Below, in pieces: positions 10,466-21,133 of a DNA stretch of 64,000 nucleotides (positions are counted from its first letter, which is position 1; each line of letters begins with the position of its first letter). The stretch is from Thamnidium elegans (Eukaryota; Mucoromycota; Mucoromycetes; Mucorales; Mucoraceae): NCBI GenBank assembly GCA_025201345.1, contig JAIXMG010000033.1, positions 310,001 through 374,000 on the forward strand, in the 5' to 3' direction. Under the pieces are notes generated by a model that was given only the letters and a program-made list of their open reading frames with translations, did no database searches and was not told the origin of the DNA. Both the position numbers and the translations under genes were made by a program.

Positions 10466-11473
10466 TTTGTTCAGAGTTTAACACGAAAAGAAAAAAAAAA
10501 GAAAAAAAAAAAAAAAAAAAAAACGGAATTATCTTACAAGTAACACATAAACTTTAAACTTTTGTCGTGGATTTTGGTTGCCATGAGGTACAACGACTTA
10601 TAGAGTGTGAAATTTAAATGTCCATTACTTAAATATCTCTTTTACCAACATCTTTAAAAATAGAGGAGGGATACATTTTTTTTTCCGCGCCAGGGAAAAA
10701 AAAAAACTCTGCCCTATCCCGTTACCAAGAAAAAAAAACCTCTTGAGTATAGTAAGTTTTGTTTGAAAAAAAAAATAGTAACATATAAAAAATGAACACA
10801 AAGATATCATTTTAGTCACAAAAGAATTTGTAGTTATTGATATATTTGGTAGTACTTACATACCTAGGCATTATAGACTTGAGATTTATATATATATATA
10901 AATAAAATACTGATTCCAAAGTTTTTTTTTTTGACACTTTTTGATTCTTGTAGTGACGATAGATTATGCGAGATTGAAAACCCAATATGTTAGGCTTTTT
11001 AATAGGCGCCCATCAACACGAAAAAAACTACCAGATTCGTTTTTGTAATGGTAAAAACTTGTAAAAAAAAAGATAAGTAGTATTTTCTAAAAACACCCAT
11101 TTGGTTCTAAAATAGCGGTTAGCTTTTGATTGCAAATTTTTATTTATTTTATTTTTGTTCGTTTTGTATACAAGGCTATGTATTTAAGCTGAAAAGGTTT
11201 CTAAAAGTTTAAATATATTTAGAAATTTCCGGGTTACATAAATTATTATAGGACTTCTCTTTTTAGCGTGGTGTAAAGAGCATCTTTATAAAGAAGTAAC
11301 CGTTTTTTTTTGTCCTACCTACTTTTTTATATTTTATTTTAGAGCTGATGCTTTTTCTTGAAATAAATTCCTCTTTTTTTTTATTTCCTTCCTTTCTTTT
11401 TTTTTTTTTGTTCCTGTTCGAAAAATAAAAATAAAAAAACGTGAAGCACTTTTTAATATAAAAAAATATAAAA
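10466..11473. other. intergenic, promoter side of the G-alpha gene
   Basis: AT-rich DNA with A and T runs and a short (AT)n stretch near 10890. I see no coding region; the last few hundred bases must include the G-alpha promoter. Confidence 0.55.
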
Positions 11474-12946
11474 ATGGGAAATATAAGAAGCAGTCTAAGA
11501 GCTACGAGTTCAACATCTGTCCCCTCAACCTCAGTCAGTCGCAACATTGATAAAAAAATCAAAGCTGATCAAAAACGTATGAAGAAAGAAGTAAAACTAT
11601 TATTACTAGGTAAAAAAAAAAAAAAAAAAAAAAAGGGAAAATTTTTTTTCCTCGTTACAAATTAACTGATATGATAAAAATATAGGTGCAGGAGAATCAG
11701 GAAAGTCAACTGTATTAAAACAAATGCGATTAATTCATGCTTCAGGCTTTAAGTCTAGTGAGCGAGAAGGATTTCGAATCGTAGTGTTCTTTAATATATT
11801 TACAACTATGCAAACAATATTAGAAGCATTGAATAGTTTCAACTTACAATTAACGGACCCTGTTTTAATAGTAGGTGGATCATCTGCGATTTAAAAAAGT
11901 AGATGCTAAACAAACGCCCCCCTTTTTTTTGTAGGAATATGCTAGTTTATTTATCGATACCCCATCATTGGAAGAAAATCAACCATTTCCAGAAATTTAT
12001 CTTGAACCATTAAAATCTTTATGGCATTGTGATGTTATACATAAAGCACGTAGAAGAGGAAACTCACTTGCTCTTCACGACAATATATCCTAGTAAAGTA
12101 ACCCCCCCCCCCCTCATCCTCCAATCAGATTTTTTTTTGTTACTAACATTACCACACTTAAAGTTTCTTTAATAAATTAGATGCCTTGTGGGATCCAAGC
12201 TACACACCGTCTGATCAAGATATTATTCGTTGTAGAGCAAAAACAACCGGTATTGTCGAAACCATCTTTCATTTAGGGCCACTTACTTACCGTATGTTTG
12301 ATGTGGGCGGCCAAAGAAGTGAACGAAAGAAATGGATTCATTGTTTTGATAACGTAACTTCCATCTTGTTTGTCGTAGCCATTAGCGGATACGATCAATG
12401 TTTAGCTGAAGATAGAGACTCGGTAAGAACGATGAATTACATGTACGACACAACTGAATATATATATTAATTTCATTTATAGAACCAAGTAAAGTATAAA
12501 CAGGAATTTTGACACAAAATTTTTTTTTTAACCCAACATTTGTAGATGCACGAAGCACTCATGTTATTTGATACAACATGTAATTCTCATTGGTTTGAAA
12601 AAACTTCAATGATTTTATTGTTAAACAAGATTGATATTTTTAAGAAAAAGATTGTATACTCTCCTATCCAAGACTATTTCCCAGATTACAAAGGTAAGAA
12701 AAAAATATATATATTTACATACATATATTATGTACTACTTGACTCATATAACAATCAGGTCATGTTGAATCTTATGATGCAGCAAAAGAATATTTTAAAA
12801 GGAGATTCCAAAGATTAAATCATAAACCAGATAAGAGAGTTTATGTTCATTTTACCGATGCCACAGACACAAATTTGTTACAGCATGTTATGATGGCCGT
12901 ATCTGATATTATTCTAAATGAGAACTTAAGTAGTATTATGATGTAA
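11474..12946 (+). CDS. heterotrimeric G protein alpha subunit
   Basis: Signal-transducing GTPase coupled to seven-TM receptors at the plasma membrane. Seven exons: 11474-11609, 11686-11870, 11935-12092, 12164-12422, 12483-12488, 12546-12693 and 12759-12946 (1080 nt, 359 aa, normal length). It starts MGNIRS, with Gly2 as probable myristoylation site; the Cys3 common in other subunits is absent. The P-loop GAGESGKST is split by intron 1. RCRAKTTGIVE holds the switch I Arg and MFDVGGQRSERKKWIHCF is switch II with the catalytic Gln. LNKIDIF is the NKxD motif and FTDATDT replaces the common TCATDT. Exon 5 is only 6 nt (AACCAA) and supplies the conserved Asn-Gln between EDRDS and MHEALMLFD. The C terminus NENLSSIMM lacks the pertussis-toxin Cys. 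The fungal class (I, II or III) is not decided. Confidence 0.95.
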
Positions 12947-13167
12947 GCATGTGAACTATGTACAACAACAACAACAACAACAACAAAAAACAAAAAACAA
13001 AAAAAAAACACCCATTTCCCCTTGCCCTTTTTCTCTTTTTAATTCCTGTAATTTCCCGTCTACTGTTTTATCAAATTATAAAAAGCTGGTCTATATTCTT
13101 TTATATCACAATTTTTTATTTTTCTTTTTTTTGAAGTCGTAGTTAGTTAAATAATTTTTATTTTTTT

Positions 13168-14505
13168 TTAAAAAGTAATAGGAATGGGACCGGAAGTTAA
13201 TAATCCCATACCATTGGTAGAAACAATATTACAAATGGGATTATTTCCATACCCATAATAAAGATACATAGTTTTTTTGGTTAATTTCTTGGCCGCGTCC
13301 GATAATAATAATCGAACTACTTTGTTTCCTTCATAAAACGCAGTTCGATAAATTAATTCTTGATCTATACCGTCTTCATCTCGAATACTAAATCCTTGCA
13401 CCAAATCAACGTCAACAAATTTACCTCCTAAATTCTTAAACAAGATTTTGATGGAATATGTTTTAGTTACTCCAGAAATAACTTTTTGCTCAAACTTTAT
13501 CGAACTTATCAAAATTTGAGGACTTGCAGTAGACGCTTTATTATTAATTGCTGCTTGAGCAGATACTGCAACTCGTTTACCGACCATATATTCACCCGTA
13601 AGGCTCAAATGGATACGATCATCAAGAGGACAATCAATACTAGAGACAGCACCAATATTATTATCCATCAATTCAGCTTGTGAATTACGTACAGAGTTCC
13701 AACCCTCATCAGTATCCAAAGTAGTTACTTCTCTTGCCAATTGTACCTGAATTACATTTAATTTACTATTTCCTAAATCGGTACGTGCACTTTTTATCCA
13801 AGAGGTCATGCGAGACCCATAAGTAGTAGCAGCTGTCATATTGCCCGTATCCGACTCCCCCTGGTACCATAAAATACCAGCAATCTTATTGGTCCCACTT
13901 GTACTTGATTCAATACGAGCCAACATAGCACCATACAAACTTTCATTTTTCCACTGAGGAGTGTCTCTTAGCAGCGTTGTACTCCACTGTTCTAAACTAA
14001 CCCCACCATGCGCACTAGCAATCAGCCCAATTGGTAAACTTTTAACCTTGAGCTGTAACTGCATTAGCTCCTGATACTTTTTTGCGAACGAAAGGGCAAG
14101 GGATCCACCACGAACAAGAGACAACCCCGGATCTGCAACCGTTGGGTCTGAAATCATTTTATTTACTTTACGAATGGATTGAGAGAGTTGATGAATTGGG
14201 TCCTTGGCGATGGCCCATTTTTCTTTCATATCAAATAAATGAAACGTGCTTTGATGGATAAGCTTTTCGACAGTTTTGTTTGACCATGGGTCCTTAAAGA
14301 ATCCGTTACCTCTCATATTGCTTTGTCCAGCCAGAACCCATACATCTCCTACCATAATGTTCTTCTTGTTGTCAATGGTGTAAGGTCCACCTACACTGTA
14401 AAATTTGGATTTGCCATTATTTAATTTGACATTTACTCCTTGTGAAGAAAAGTCTCGTTGAAGGACTTGGTAAGGAACAATAGACTGACTATAGACAACA
14501 GCCAT
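13168..14505 (-). CDS. sialate O-acetylesterase-like (SASA domain) carbohydrate esterase
   Basis: SGNH-type esterase that would remove acetyl groups from sugars; the natural substrate is unknown. Single exon, 445 aa, ATG at 14505. VWVLAGQSNMRGNG at about residues 56-69 is the block I nucleophile motif (Ser in GQSNM). LIASAHGGVSLEQW and ILWYQGESD follow, then DDRIHLSLTGEYM with the C-terminal Asp/His pair. A beta-sandwich-like C-terminal part (about 335-445) follows the catalytic domain, as in sialate O-acetylesterases. There is no clear signal peptide, so it may be cytosolic, unless an upstream exon was missed. It is the only long intronless gene besides the ankyrin gene. Confidence 0.88.
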   Translation of the reverse strand: MAVVYSQSIVPYQVLQRDFSSQGVNVKLNNGKSKFYSVGGPYTIDNKKNIMVGDVWVLAGQSNMRGNGFFKDPWSNKTVEKLIHQSTFHLFDMKEKWAIAKDPIHQLSQSIRKVNKMISDPTVADPGLSLVRGGSLALSFAKKYQELMQLQLKVKSLPIGLIASAHGGVSLEQWSTTLLRDTPQWKNESLYGAMLARIESSTSGTNKIAGILWYQGESDTGNMTAATTYGSRMTSWIKSARTDLGNSKLNVIQVQLAREVTTLDTDEGWNSVRNSQAELMDNNIGAVSSIDCPLDDRIHLSLTGEYMVGKRVAVSAQAAINNKASTASPQILISSIKFEQKVISGVTKTYSIKILFKNLGGKFVDVDLVQGFSIRDEDGIDQELIYRTAFYEGNKVVRLLLSDAAKKLTKKTMYLYYGYGNNPICNIVSTNGMGLLTSGPIPITF

Positions 14506-15389
14506 TTGTTTTATTTTTTTAAAAAAAAAGAAAAGAAAGATAGAAACAAAAAAAAACGAGATGGGTTTGATATAGAAAAATTAGAAAATTAAAGGAGGTA
14601 TATACGGGGGTATTTCTTAAACAAGTAAAAAGGAAATACAATGAGAGAAAAGATAGTGATATGATGAACATTTTCATCTCAGAATAATGTTTTTGGAAAA
14701 TATGAGGGGTGGCATTTGTTTTATTTTGGTTTAGACTTTTAGCTCGGTATAATGTATACTGTATCGGCCCTAAAACAACAAATACATGCATATAAACTAG
14801 TTTTCTTTTCTTTTCACTTTTTGCTTTTCAACAACCTAATCTTCAAGATAACGGAAAAGCCTGTCATATTAAAAAAGAATCTGTACAACAGCAAAAAAAA
14901 ACATGTTAAAAAACTCAAAAATGTATGAAGTTGGTATATACGTATTTTCGGAGCTACTACGCATCTATTTTCAGTAATTCGGCTTAATTGCCCTTTTTTT
15001 TTTTTTTTGACTTTCCCAGTCTAAAATACAAATCTATTTGTTTTTAAAATGGCTTTGGCCGTTTACGTTTCTTCCGCTGTGTCGCCAAGTACAATATCTT
15101 TTTTTCCAGGGACCTTTTTAAATCAGCAGCAAACGATTCCATATCATTTTACCTTGTACAAAATGTACTTGGGTAATAATACAAACGCTCTTCTTTTAAG
15201 AAAATGAAACAATCGTTAGTAACGTGGTAATGTACACTTATTAAGAGAAATATGCTACTAAAGGGATACGTTACTGTAACCATAAAAACAGTTAACATAG
15301 CTACAAACCTAATTCATGCCTCCTGAATATTATATTTTAATGCTCAAAAATATACTTTACCTGGTAATAATATGTTTCTTTTTTCGGTT
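14506..15389. other. intergenic
   Basis: Upstream region of the esterase gene (minus strand) followed by AT-rich DNA. No gene seen. Confidence 0.55.
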
Positions 15390-15790
15390 TCACACAAAAA
15401 CCTCATTCCTCAACAGACAAAATTTTCTCAACTCAGGGGAGTAGAGTGGAAGATAAACACAACCGTATCCTCGAATAACGATGAGCCTTTCGATACCAGC
15501 AGCCGTATGAGTAGGCGTATTATCCATAATTACAAAATACGCCTTAAATTCATTGAGAAAATATAGTACAGACAATAAAGCTGAAATAATGGCCTGTAAC
15601 AGTTCCTGTCAATTTTTTTTTTTTTCAAAATATCAGGGTATGGTACTCTTACTTTGATATTTATTATTCCCCACAACATCAGCACGTTTTCCCTTTGTTA
15701 ATCAGGCCATAGTCCTCTTCAATAGGAATATGAGCTCATTGATAAGTACACAGTTTTCACTAAAGTCCATATCGGTTTCACACCATATAT
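15390..15790 (-). pseudogene. Tc1/mariner transposase fragment
   Basis: Read on the minus strand, 15575-15390 gives MDNTPTHTAAGIERL and CVYLPLYSPEL, which match the second and third catalytic regions of the transposase at 9063-10361 (MDNAPIHT, SPELNSIEQFW). Upstream on the same strand (to about 15790) in shifted frames are a piece like the first catalytic block (around 15720-15765) and LLKRTMA. Both ends and the reading frame are lost; no inverted repeats were found beside it. Confidence 0.72.
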
Positions 15791-15913
15791 AACGGTAGTT
15801 AGAGCCATGACAATAATTTTTTATTTGTTTTTATAAAAAAAAACTAGAAGAGTGGGGAAGTATATTTTTTTTTACCAAAAAAAAGAAAGAGAAAAAGAAA
15901 ACAGTACAGTTAA

Positions 15914-16501
15914 CTATTTTTTATCTTTAAGGCAGTTTGGACAAATAATTCCTTCGTTAAAACACTTGATATGAAACTCAGTTAAGCAATGACTACCTAT
16001 ATCAGTTGAATCACTTGATGCTCGGCAATGACAGCAAATATACTCTTGTTTTACGCGAGACTCCGCGTGTGCAATGAGAGGTTTGGATTTATCTAACGAT
16101 ACGCTTTCATTCTTGATACGGTTTCTGGGTCTGTAGTTCAAACTACCTGGTAGATACCTCATTTGCTCGTCTATAAGAAAAAAGTGACTAATGTGAGTAA
16201 AATAAAAAAAGAAAACAAAAATACTACCTCTTCTACTTGCAAAAGGATACTCTGTATACAGACAATTTTTTTGGTTGTCCATAATACACTCTGCCATAAT
16301 GATTGATTCAGTTCTCTTTGGACGTGAAGGAGATGTTTCTCGAAAAGTATCAGAATAAGTAGGTGGTACACTAGTTTCTGGGGGGAAAGATATTATATTT
16401 TCTCCACTGAAATAAGATCGCCAAGCATCTTTTGCGATACTATGTTGTGAAGACGTGTCACTGGCATTACGAGTAAAAGGTCCAGTATAAGGTTTATTCA
16501 T
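15914..16501 (-). CDS. hypothetical protein with C-terminal Cys/His-rich zinc-binding segment
   Basis: Two exons, 16228-16501 and 15914-16170, joined in phase across a GT-AG intron (176 aa). The first part is Ser/Thr/Pro-rich and apparently disordered (MNKPYTGPFTRNASDTSSQ...). The last 50 residues contain CCHC, then H-C-x4-H, then C-x5-CPNC, a spacing like a degenerate treble-clef or RING/PHD-type zinc fold. I do not recognise the family. A catalytic E3 RING is possible but the second Cys pair pattern does not fit well. Intact frame and spliceable intron argue for a real gene. Confidence 0.6.
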   Translation of the reverse strand: MNKPYTGPFTRNASDTSSQHSIAKDAWRSYFSGENIISFPPETSVPPTYSDTFRETSPSRPKRTESIIMAECIMDNQKNCLYTEYPFASRRGSIFVFFFYFTHISHFFLIDEQMRYLPGSLNYRPRNRIKNESVSLDKSKPLIAHAESRVKQEYICCHCRASSDSTDIGSHCLTEFHIKCFNEGIICPNCLKDKK

Positions 16502-17133
16502 TGGTGACTTTCCTTTCCAGCTTTCAAAAAAAAAAGTTTGTATTGCTTCATATATATAAAGATATAATACTTACTTTGACATTATTAAACAAAATAGAAA
16601 AAGGTCGTCAGAGATAGTTAGACAATATTTTTTTATTAAAAAAAAACTGGAGCAGATTCTGACTGTAGTTTTATACCCCTTTTTTTTATTAAACAACCAA
16701 AAACTGGTTTGATACATTTTATCAGTCCATTATGGTTATGAAATGACTATATAAAGAAAAAAGAGCATATGATGTGTGGGTATATACACAAATAATAAGA
16801 TTAAACTTTGGTTTGGTGTCATTGATATTTTATCTTTTATCTTTTATTTCATATTGCATTTATCTTGGTACTTTGGTTCCATAATACAAACTGTTTCAAA
16901 ATATTTAAAAATATTGAAAATGTAATCTTACAGCATTTTAACTAACAAAAAAAAAAAAAAAAACCCTGCGAGAAGCAAGAACGTGATATATATATATTTT
17001 TTTTTTGCCAAAGCAACACTTTTTTCTGAAAGAAATCCCCCCCTTCTCCATACATAACAAAGTCTAATATTTTTTAATTATATTTAATTTATTTGTATAT
17101 ATTGTAATTACAAGAGTTTCGTTGATTCTGAAT
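16502..17133. other. intergenic
   Basis: Upstream DNA of the zinc-binding gene and downstream DNA of the glycosyltransferase gene. Contains A and T runs; nothing else seen. Confidence 0.55.
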
Positions 17134-19059
17134 TTAATCTTCTTCAAAAGAGGTGACGGTTTCACCTTTTTGAATCTTATGAGCAGCCCTCAAACCCTCC
17201 AACACAGCGTTATTGGGACACTTATCAGGAGCGAAATGAACGATAAAATCTCCGGGAGTGTAGAATCTAGGGAAAGTGTTGAAGGTATGATCGTCATCTT
17301 CTAGTAAGAGTACATGTTCCTTGAAACCAGGTTGTTGTAACAAGTCCCACATAGCGCCTTGTTCATAAGAAGGGCCCTTATTATACCATTCCTTAGACTC
17401 TTGTACAGCATTAAGGAATTTTTGGGACCATTCAGTATTACGCATAAAGAATACACCAGCATTAATCATCTTATCTTTTGTAGGTTTAGAAATCACTAAA
17501 TCGATTTGGGATTCGAACGCACGTGGTCCTTCAGGGAAGTCAGCTCTAAATTGATCCAACAAGGTTTGTACAGTTTGGTCAGGATTTAAAACAACAGCAT
17601 CCATATCCATCCAAAAGATCCAATCGTATTTAGGTAAAACCTTTTGAACAGCGTCAATCTTACCCCAAACAGGTCTTCTCTTTTCACTACGAAGTGCTTG
17701 TTGAGCGAATTCTGCGGAACGAGCAACAAAAGCATAGTTATGAGCAAGAGCATATTGACGCTTGTTATCAGCAGCAAAAGAAGCAGAAGGTTCCATACAG
17801 GCATCATAAATAAACGAGCTAGTAACAACAGCAATACTCGCCTTTTCTAAAGGCTTACACAGAGAAGCAGAACCGAGACTTAATGCCTTGGCAATCGAAG
17901 TGAAATCAGCATCTTGATAAATATTGGCAACAGCAATCGTCATATCGGGAATTGCCTCAACATGATTTTCCCATGCAGAAAAACGATTAATTTCAGATAT
18001 AAACAAAGGAATATCTTCTACCAAGGCCTTGAGACGACTGACCTCTTTTTTAGAAGTAACGTGATTGAGTTGAACAGAAATAGAGCGACTAAATTCGTAG
18101 TAGTTAACCATTAAAGTCGAACCTTCTTCAGTAATTATATCCTTGTATAAATCTTCATTTTCCATCAATTTTTTGACAGCAGTAGAACCAGCCACAAGAG
18201 CATTTTTATTATCAGGAGAGACCCAAGCCATATCAGTAGCTACTTTACCTTGAGGCAACTGACCTATTTCAGCCTGAAGAGTTTGTTGAATATAATTAAG
18301 ATGGACTAAAGAATAACCATCTTGTACAATTAAAAAATCATAAGTAATACCACGGTCGCTTAGAGTAGTTTCAGCCTAAAAAAAAAAAGAACTATATTTA
18401 GTAAAAAACAATAAACTACTTTAAATAGATATTTTTACCCAACGCAAGATATCGTCTTGATTATAAGCAGTTTTATCAACTTTTTCCAAATCATTATATT
18501 CCATCTTTTCAGTCTCATATAAACGACGTTCAGGAGTTTTTGAAGCAGGAATATCACCATATACCCAGAACAAATAATTTAATCCTTTATCTCGCTTCAT
18601 ACAAGGTTCTACATTATCATGTAATCCAAAATAAGTGTCTCGAATTAATTGACGGCGACTTAAATTAGTTGCTCTAGAAGCGATCACCATAAAGTACTTG
18701 AAATGTTGAGGAGTAGTTTTATAAATGGTTGTAGGCGGTGTATATTTGGATGTGGGGGTTTTCTCAATTTCCTTTGCTGTATCTTGTTTTGGTTTGATAC
18801 TCTCTTTATTATCCTCTTCAACATCCTGAGCAGGGAGAGATGTACCTTTATCCAATGTATCTTCTTTAGTTTGCTTGCTAGTATCAACGTCTTGTGTGCC
18901 ATTTAAACTATCCAAACCAGAGTTAAACCATAATACGAAGAATACTGCTACTAACAGTAATATAAATATCGTTCTCTTCTTTCTACCAAACCGAGCTCCC
19001 CCAAATAAAGAGTTATCGGTTCTTGTATTTGTAGGAAAAGGCAACTCTGATCCTGCCAT
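17134..19059 (-). CDS. type II membrane protein: GT31-like region fused to GT34 (GMA12/MNN10-type) glycosyltransferase
   Basis: Probable Golgi glycosyltransferase. Exons 18439-19059 and 17134-18375 (620 aa). ATG at 19059 gives MAGSELPFP, a basic stretch, and one TM (TIFILLLVAVFFVLWF), a Golgi type II anchor, then an acidic Lys/Glu-rich stem. The next region (about 130-260) has RRQLIRDTYFG, then YNDLEKVDKTAYNQDDILRW and FLIVQDGYSLVHL. These line up with the GT31 beta-1,3-galactosyltransferase pattern RRxAIRxTW ... DFxDxYxNLT ... FxxKxDDDxF, but the metal-binding DDD is QDG. The C-terminal half is GT34: IFWMDMDAVVLNP (DxD), MINAGVFFMRN, YEQGAMWDLL and FIVHFAPDKCPNN. The GT31-like half is therefore probably non-catalytic. 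The donor (GDP-mannose or UDP-galactose) is not decided. Confidence 0.85.
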
Positions 19060-19353
19060 TTTTTTAATATAAAAAAGAAGGGTAAATAAAAAAAAAAAGG
19101 GAAAAAGGAAAAGAAAAGAAAAAAAGAGGTACAAGTCTATTTTTTTTTTGAGAGAGAGGGCTTAGGAGTTATTTTTAGTTATATCTTGGAACGAACTAGA
19201 TCCCACTCCGCTTAGTTACTATTCGGTAGTCCCGAAAATGGGAAAAAAGGGGGCTTATTTCATAGATACAGTGCTTCCACCGTCATTTGAACTTCAATTG
19301 GTCATTTTTGTAAATTTCATTTGGTCGTTACTGAGATCTTCATTTTACTTTTG
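19060..19353. other. upstream region of the GT31/GT34 gene
   Basis: Short A/G-rich 5' flank of the minus-strand gene, then the start of the transposon-scrap region. No gene. Confidence 0.4.
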
Positions 19354-19880
19354 CAATGAGTCATAACATGAACACTGACTTTTTCTATGAAAACGGTACT
19401 GGTGATATTTTTGATGAGCAAGTTCATGAAGCACCGAGTTACTTTGAGGATACATCATTTCCCTTAACGGGTTTGACAGATCTTCGAAAGTATATCAAAA
19501 ATCAGAACATTTGAAGCAAGATCTTCAGCCGACACTGAGATGAAAGAGGCTGAACTTAAGAAGGAGTGAGTTCTTCAGTATAATATCTATACACTCGAAG
19601 ATTGTGAGCGTTAGTTTTATTTTTTGAAGGAAAAGCTTATGAAACCAACACAAACAGCCCTAGCAGCCAATGTCAATTATGGTACTGCTCGCAAATGGAA
19701 AAAGACATACAAAGGAAGACCTTAGAAAAAACCCGGTTAAACAAAAATACCCAATAAAATGCTTAATATACCGGTCAGTAAGCCAAATGAAACCCATAAA
19801 ACTCATTTAATCAATTTTTTTGATGAAGATTCTACGGCAACAATCCAAAACGCAGTAGAAAACTTGGATGAGTAAGGTGG
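19354..19880 (+). pseudogene. N-terminal scrap of a Tc1-like transposase
   Basis: Plus-strand frames give NTDFFYENGTGDIFDEQ from about 19367, which resembles the start of the transposase at 9063 (YYEDGINAPVDEHG). In another frame around 19630-19725 comes AALAANVNYGTARKWKKTYK-like text (a helix-turn-helix), and further on SKPNETHKTHLINFFDED. Stops interrupt it repeatedly. The catalytic part is not found on this strand, but the next scrap carries it on the other strand. Confidence 0.5.
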
Positions 19881-19889
19881 AAGATACAC

Positions 19890-20444
19890 TCAGGTGTAAC
19901 CTTGCTGCATAATTATGGATTCAATCATTTCAGGAACATGAATTGGAGCACTGTCCATAATAATAAAGTAACCTTTCATTTCAGGAAATTCATCCATGAT
20001 ATCCATGGTATCGCTAATGAGTTGAAGATAGTGTTCAACTGTAGTACCCTTAGGAACAGATAATTGTTCTTCAGGTGCTTTTTTTCTCTTCAAATTTCCA
20101 GACTTTCTTAGCTTCATGTTAACAACCCCAACTGCCAACATTTCCCAATCGAGGTTCAACCAGATGTTCAACTGGTTTTTTCATTCCGACCAATGTTTTC
20201 AAAAATGCCCAGTGAAAAAGGTGAAAATAGGTTGCCCACTATTTACAAATAATTTGACTCGATTCCTAGTCAAAACAGCATAAGACTCTTTATTTAAGCA
20301 TTTAAGGAAGGTATTTATAGAATACTGGATGTAATTTTGTAAATGCTCAATAAGAACACCTTTGTTTCTTTTAATGACCTTCGACGTAATTTTCACATCG
20401 CTTAGTCTAATAAAAATAAACTGTAGAATATTCAGTACCAACAA
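19890..20444 (-). pseudogene. catalytic-domain scrap of a Tc1-like transposase, inverted
   Basis: Minus-strand frame 20171-19890 contains HYLQLISDTMDIMDEFPEMK and YFIIMDSAPIHVPEMIESI, matching the second catalytic Asp region of the element at 7.3-10.5 kb (TMDIMDQHEQFKDFYLIMDNAPIH). The segment 20444-20199 upstream on the same strand is frame-shifted against it and not clearly assignable. Together with the opposite-strand N-terminal scrap at 19354-19880 it looks like an internally inverted or head-to-head pair. Confidence 0.6.
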
Positions 20445-20547
20445 TCAAAGTAATAACTATTATAACTATTCAATAATATGATATTTATTTAACGTATTGA
20501 TCATTAATACATTAGGGTGAATCACGCAATATTACTATTATATAAAT

Positions 20548-20754
20548 TTACTCTTCATCTTGTTCACCAGCTTCTTGCTCCTCATCTTCTTGGTCATCTG
20601 TATCATCATCTTGGTCTTCATCATCTGGATCTTCATCATCTGATTTATCTTCATCCTCAGAATCAGGACAAGGTATGACAGTAGAAATGTATTCATCAAT
20701 ATTGGTCATTTTAATGATTGTATTCTTTTTTCTTCCTTTCTTAATATTAGACAT
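20548..20754 (-). CDS. short acidic hypothetical protein
   Basis: 68 aa, starting MSNIKKGRKKNTIIKM and then almost only Asp/Glu/Gln/Ser to the stop. It lies among transposon scraps. It may be the remaining N terminus of a transposon-encoded protein or a chance frame over a purine-rich repeat. No function can be assigned. Confidence 0.25.
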   Translation of the reverse strand: MSNIKKGRKKNTIIKMTNIDEYISTVIPCPDSEDEDKSDDEDPDDEDQDDDTDDQEDEEQEAGEQDEE

Positions 20755-20777
20755 GGCATTACACCTAGGCTGAAAAA

Positions 20778-20855
20778 ATTCGCTTCATCCGCTTAAATTG
20801 AGTAAACAGTTAATGGATTCGCGCGACCATTTTTTTTTAAGCGTATGAAGCGAAT
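20778..20855. repeat. 17-bp inverted repeat followed by degenerate GAAC-type repeats
   Basis: The arms attcgcttcatccgctt (20778-20794) and aagcgtatgaagcgaat (20839-20855) are inverted copies with one mismatch, separated by 44 bp. Just right of it, to about 20900, come irregular repeats of cgaacaga-like units. Confidence 0.7.
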
Positions 20856-20976
20856 GAGGCGGATCGGACGAACAGAACGAACAGGGCGAATGGAACGCAT
20901 TTAAAAGACGTTTTTTTTTTTTTTTTTAGAAGTAGAATGCTAAAAGCGGTTTTATTATAACAGTTTTAAAATAAAT

Positions 20977-21133
20977 AACGGTTTTCTTAGGGACCACCGC
21001 AAAAATTCTTTCGGACCACCGGTCTGCACATAGGGAAACTTAGGATCGGGTAACTGGTGGTCCGAAAGCAGTATCCTCAAGTACACACCGGTGGTCCGAA
21101 AGAATTTTTGCGGTGGTCCCTAAGAAAACCGTT
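20977..21133. repeat. 157-bp foldback (MITE-like) with perfect 47-bp inverted arms
   Basis: The arms 20977-21023 and 21087-21133 are perfect inverted copies, with a 63-bp loop. The submotif GGTGGTCCGAAAG is found in each arm and once more in the loop (21056-21068). No coding capacity and no clear target duplication. A miniature transposon, or a single-copy cruciform, are both possible. Confidence 0.9.
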
